The translations under genes were made by a program, and so were the position numbers. Below are positions 61,852-64,000 of a stretch of DNA of 64,000 nucleotides, one piece after another (the stretch's first letter is position 1; every line of letters begins with the position of its first letter). The stretch is from Megamerina dolium (taxonomy: Eukaryota; Arthropoda; Insecta; Diptera; Megamerinidae), in contig OY978525.1 of NCBI GenBank assembly GCA_963854835.1, positions 2,809,501 through 2,873,500 on the forward strand. The letters are read 5' to 3'. Under the pieces are notes generated by a model, which ran no database searches, was not told the origin of the DNA, and saw only the letters and a program-made list of their open reading frames with translations.

Positions 61852-62231
61852 TATACTAGCGGCCGTAGCTCAGTGGTTAGTGTGTTCGCCTTCTGATCTG
61901 TAGGTCGGTGGTTCAATCCCCGGCTGATGCATAACAAATTTAATATCGATAAGATTTTTCTTTGGAACGGTACCCACCTGTCGGCAAGCAATTGGCAATT
62001 CTTCCGACAGTAATAACTTGCCATGAAAAAGCTTCTTAAAGAACTCTGTGACAAAGCTCAGAAAAAGTGATGTCACAAGTGTTCTGCCGTTCGGAACCGG
62101 CTAAAATAAGTAGATCCCTTCTAATATTGTCCAAAATTTAAGACGCACAACAGTAATGGAAGAGAAGCTCGGCCAATGAGCCCTTTGGGGCTTTATGTGC
62201 CACATATTTATTTTATTTTTATACTAGCGGC
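61852..62231 (+). mobile_element. tRNA-derived SINE, copy 6, with 12-bp target duplication
   Basis: Flanked by TATACTAGCGGC at 61852-61863 and 62220-62231. Head CGTAGCTCAGTGGTTAG, B box GGTTCAATCCCC, common body (GTACCCACCTGTCGGCAAGC, AACTCTGTGACAAAGCTCAG, GTTCGGAACCGGCTAAAATA), end CCCTTTGGGGCTTTATGTGC and an ATTT-rich tail. The best-preserved plus-strand copy and a good reference for the family. Confidence 0.96.
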
Positions 62232-62374
62232 AATTCCATGGAAGCTTTTTAGATTTGTAAGGGTTTTTACGTCAAATTTATATAGAAGTCCCCTTATAGA
62301 ATGCAGATACGGAGTGAGTATATTGGGAACAAATATTGAAGAGGAAAACTTCATAGGGCTTGGTCCACTTGCGA

Positions 62375-62605
62375 AAAATTTCCATGAAATAGTTTCTAAA
62401 AGAGCTCAGAGCTAAAAAAACATTGATGTCCCAGAAGAGTTTTAACATTTGAAGTCGGTTAATATTTATAAATGGCTTTCTACTAGTATTGCAGAGTGGA
62501 TTCTTTGTAGTATGTACTACTATTTGGAGTCGATTAATGTAAACAGGTTCCTTCAAACATTGTCCAACTTTAACATACACAACAAAATTGTAAAAAAAAC
62601 TTTTG
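62375..62605 (+). mobile_element. Highly degenerate SINE body
   Basis: CCATGAAATAGTTTCTAAAAGAGCTC, GATGTCCCAGAAGAGTTTT, AAGTCGGTTAAT, then ATTGTCCAACTTTAACATAC follow the order of the SINE body with many changes. Head missing. Confidence 0.45.
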
Positions 62606-62819
62606 AACCTCTTGCATCAACACTTTTCTTCTTTTTTCTTACAACCTTTAAAGTTACTGAGGGAATTTAAGGGTTAAACAGTGAACTTTAATGCAATGTC
62701 TACTAAATGTATTAGATAATACTTAATTAATTTATATAAAAATAATTAAAATGCTTTTAAAACGCATCAAGAGAAATAATAATTAAGAAAATGAAAATGT
62801 AATAATCAAATAATAAAAA

Positions 62820-64000
62820 AATCTCCTTACAGTCGGCTGGGGCCGACCAAACTATACCCTGCATATGTAGATTTATATATAAAAAGTTTACTCGAATATC
62901 CAACTTTTCTTTTATTTCCACTTTTCGAGAAACAATTTTTGCATATACTACTAATTTACACCCGAAATATGGTTGACTTTGACGAAGTAAAAGGATTTTA
63001 AGATAATTCCGAGGCTTAGTATGGGAGCTATATAAAAAGTGGGCGTGGCTTACCACTTTCTAGTAAATCCAATTAATTTTTCAATGTTAATCCACACCTT
63101 AAATTTGGTGTCCTACGTTGAATAGTTTCTAAGTTATGGTGGTTAACATTTTTGTTTAATTTCCTCAACTTTGTATGGGAGCCCCAATAAGAAGTGGGCG
63201 TGGTACGCTGATTTTTCGCCAGATTATTTCCGACTACGATATTAATTTAAGTGTCAATTATGGTTATTGTAGACATAAGATTGCCTAAGTTACAGCTGTT
63301 TCAATTTAAAATTTGTATGGGGGCTACGATAAACACTGGGCGTGGTGCGCCCATTTTCTGTGAGCCTAGTTGCTCGTACAATACTAATCCATACCCTAAG
63401 TCTCGTTGTCCTAGGCTAAATGGTTTGTAAGCTATGGAGCTTAAAATTTTAGTTTAATTCACTCGACTTTGTATGGGAGACCCATGAAGGAGTGGGCGTG
63501 GCACACTGATTTTCTGCCAGATTTTTGCCGACTACGATATTAATTTAAGTGTCAATTATGGTTATTCTAGACAGAAGATTGCCGAAGTTACAGCTGTTTC
63601 AATTTAAAATTTGTATGGGGGCTACGATAAACAGTGGGCGTGGTGCGCCCATTTTCTGTGAGCCTAGTTGCTCGTACAATACTAATCCACACCTTAAATC
63701 TCGTTATTCTACGCTGAATAGTTTGCAAGTTATAACCGGTAACATTTTTTTTAATTTCCGCAACTTTGTATGGGAGATCCAAAAAGGAGTGGGCGTGGCA
63801 CATTGATTTTCTGCCATATTATTTCCGACTACCGTGTTAATCTAAGTGTCAATTATGGTTATTCTAGACAGAAGATTGTAGAAGTTACAGCAGTTTCAAT
63901 TTAAAAGAAGTACAGGCACTTTGTATGGGAGCTACGCTAGAAAGTAGGCGTGGCTCATCCACTTTTGGTGAGGTTATATAGTAGTATAATATAACTCTAT
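62820..64000. repeat. GTGGGCGTGG module array, copy 2 (cut by window end)
   Basis: Near-identical to 24907 onward, but with seven GTGGGCGTGG-type boxes (63039, 63194, 63336, 63492, 63634, 63789, 63944; steps 155, 142, 156, 142, 155, 155) where the matching part of copy 1 has five. The difference is one extra two-module unit of about 298 bp. The right end lies outside the window. Confidence 0.9.

Larger units (their letters stand above)
61020..62300 (+). repeat. Degenerate TAAGTATGTT-type module array (locus 3)
   Basis: Cores TTTGTATGGGAGTC (61056), TTTTGTATGGAAGC (61150), a GGTTTCC...GAGATAGAGAGTAAGTATG unit (61605) and GGGAGCATCC...GGGAGTAAGTATG (61760), plus one unit beyond the inserted SINE (62275). 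Interrupted by a palindromic element and by SINE copy 6, so it is older than both. Confidence 0.65.
49082..64000. other. Gene-poor region, possibly upstream intron of the Tyr/Ser-rich gene
   Basis: No convincing coding exon in 15 kb. Holds the repeats listed separately (50329-50678, 51140-51950, 54900-55560, 57984-58549, 61020-62300, 61852-62231, 62820-64000), poly-purine and AAC/AAT simple repeats (52695-52730, 59895-59940, 60211-60240) and plain AT-rich DNA at 52.0-54.9, 55.6-57.9 and 58.6-61.0 kb. Confidence 0.6.

Noticed and set aside
61856..61930. Functional tRNA gene
   Set aside because: A and B boxes are present, but the sequence lacks a proper acceptor stem and continues into the shared SINE body with target duplications.
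63549..63806. 85-aa ORF conserved in both module arrays (also 25339-25596) as a gene
   Set aside because: Conservation is fully explained by near-identity of the two repeat copies; an antisense ORF is equally conserved and the sequence is built of non-coding modules.

Overview
The window is nuclear DNA of a higher (brachyceran) fly, and a tephritid-like fruit fly is my best guess. The basis is protein similarity recalled from Drosophila (ubiquitin-activating enzyme Uba1, kinesin Klp54D), many 60-75 bp introns, AT-rich intergenic DNA full of CA/GA/GTT simple repeats, and degenerate mariner, LINE and tRNA-SINE copies. No species can be named from the sequence alone. In Drosophila both named genes lie, as I recall, on chromosome arm 2R, which would fit the same Muller element.

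Layout. 28-4983 (minus): Uba1, missing its C-terminus at the left window edge. 6201-29030 (minus): Klp54D, a KIF12-like kinesin whose nine coding exons reconstruct to 714 aa; a 16.4 kb first intron holds a graveyard of mobile elements (12.3-28.75 kb). 32748-42664 (minus): a 2,680-aa nuclear-looking protein in four coding exons, with an acidic N-terminus, two blocks of C2H2-type zinc fingers and a C-terminal ING-type PHD finger. 47165-47442 (plus): a small two-exon gene for a secreted six-cysteine peptide with knottin spacing, too short to show up as an ordinary ORF. 47681-49059 (minus): a 376-aa tyrosine/serine-rich protein I do not recognise, with an untranslated 5' exon boundary at 49081. 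49.1-64 kb: no convincing gene; it may be intergenic or the upstream intron of the preceding gene, and is occupied by repeats.

Repeats. A tRNA-derived SINE family is present in at least five well-preserved and three degenerate copies, two of them with exact 12-bp target duplications, and it has two different 3' tail types. Three Tc1/mariner-type remnants, three LINE remnants, two small palindromic elements, a 350-bp MITE and several arrays of modules carrying the core TTTGTATGGGAG are present. The clearest arrays have a period of about 154 bp.

The most interesting items are the hidden cystine-knot-like peptide gene, the Uba1 N-terminus built by a tandem duplication that turned 5'UTR sequence into coding sequence, and the 154-bp-period module arrays. 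The genes are otherwise independent transcription units; there is no operon-like logic. All splice sites were found by eye from GT/AG consensus, phase and family similarity, without transcript data.
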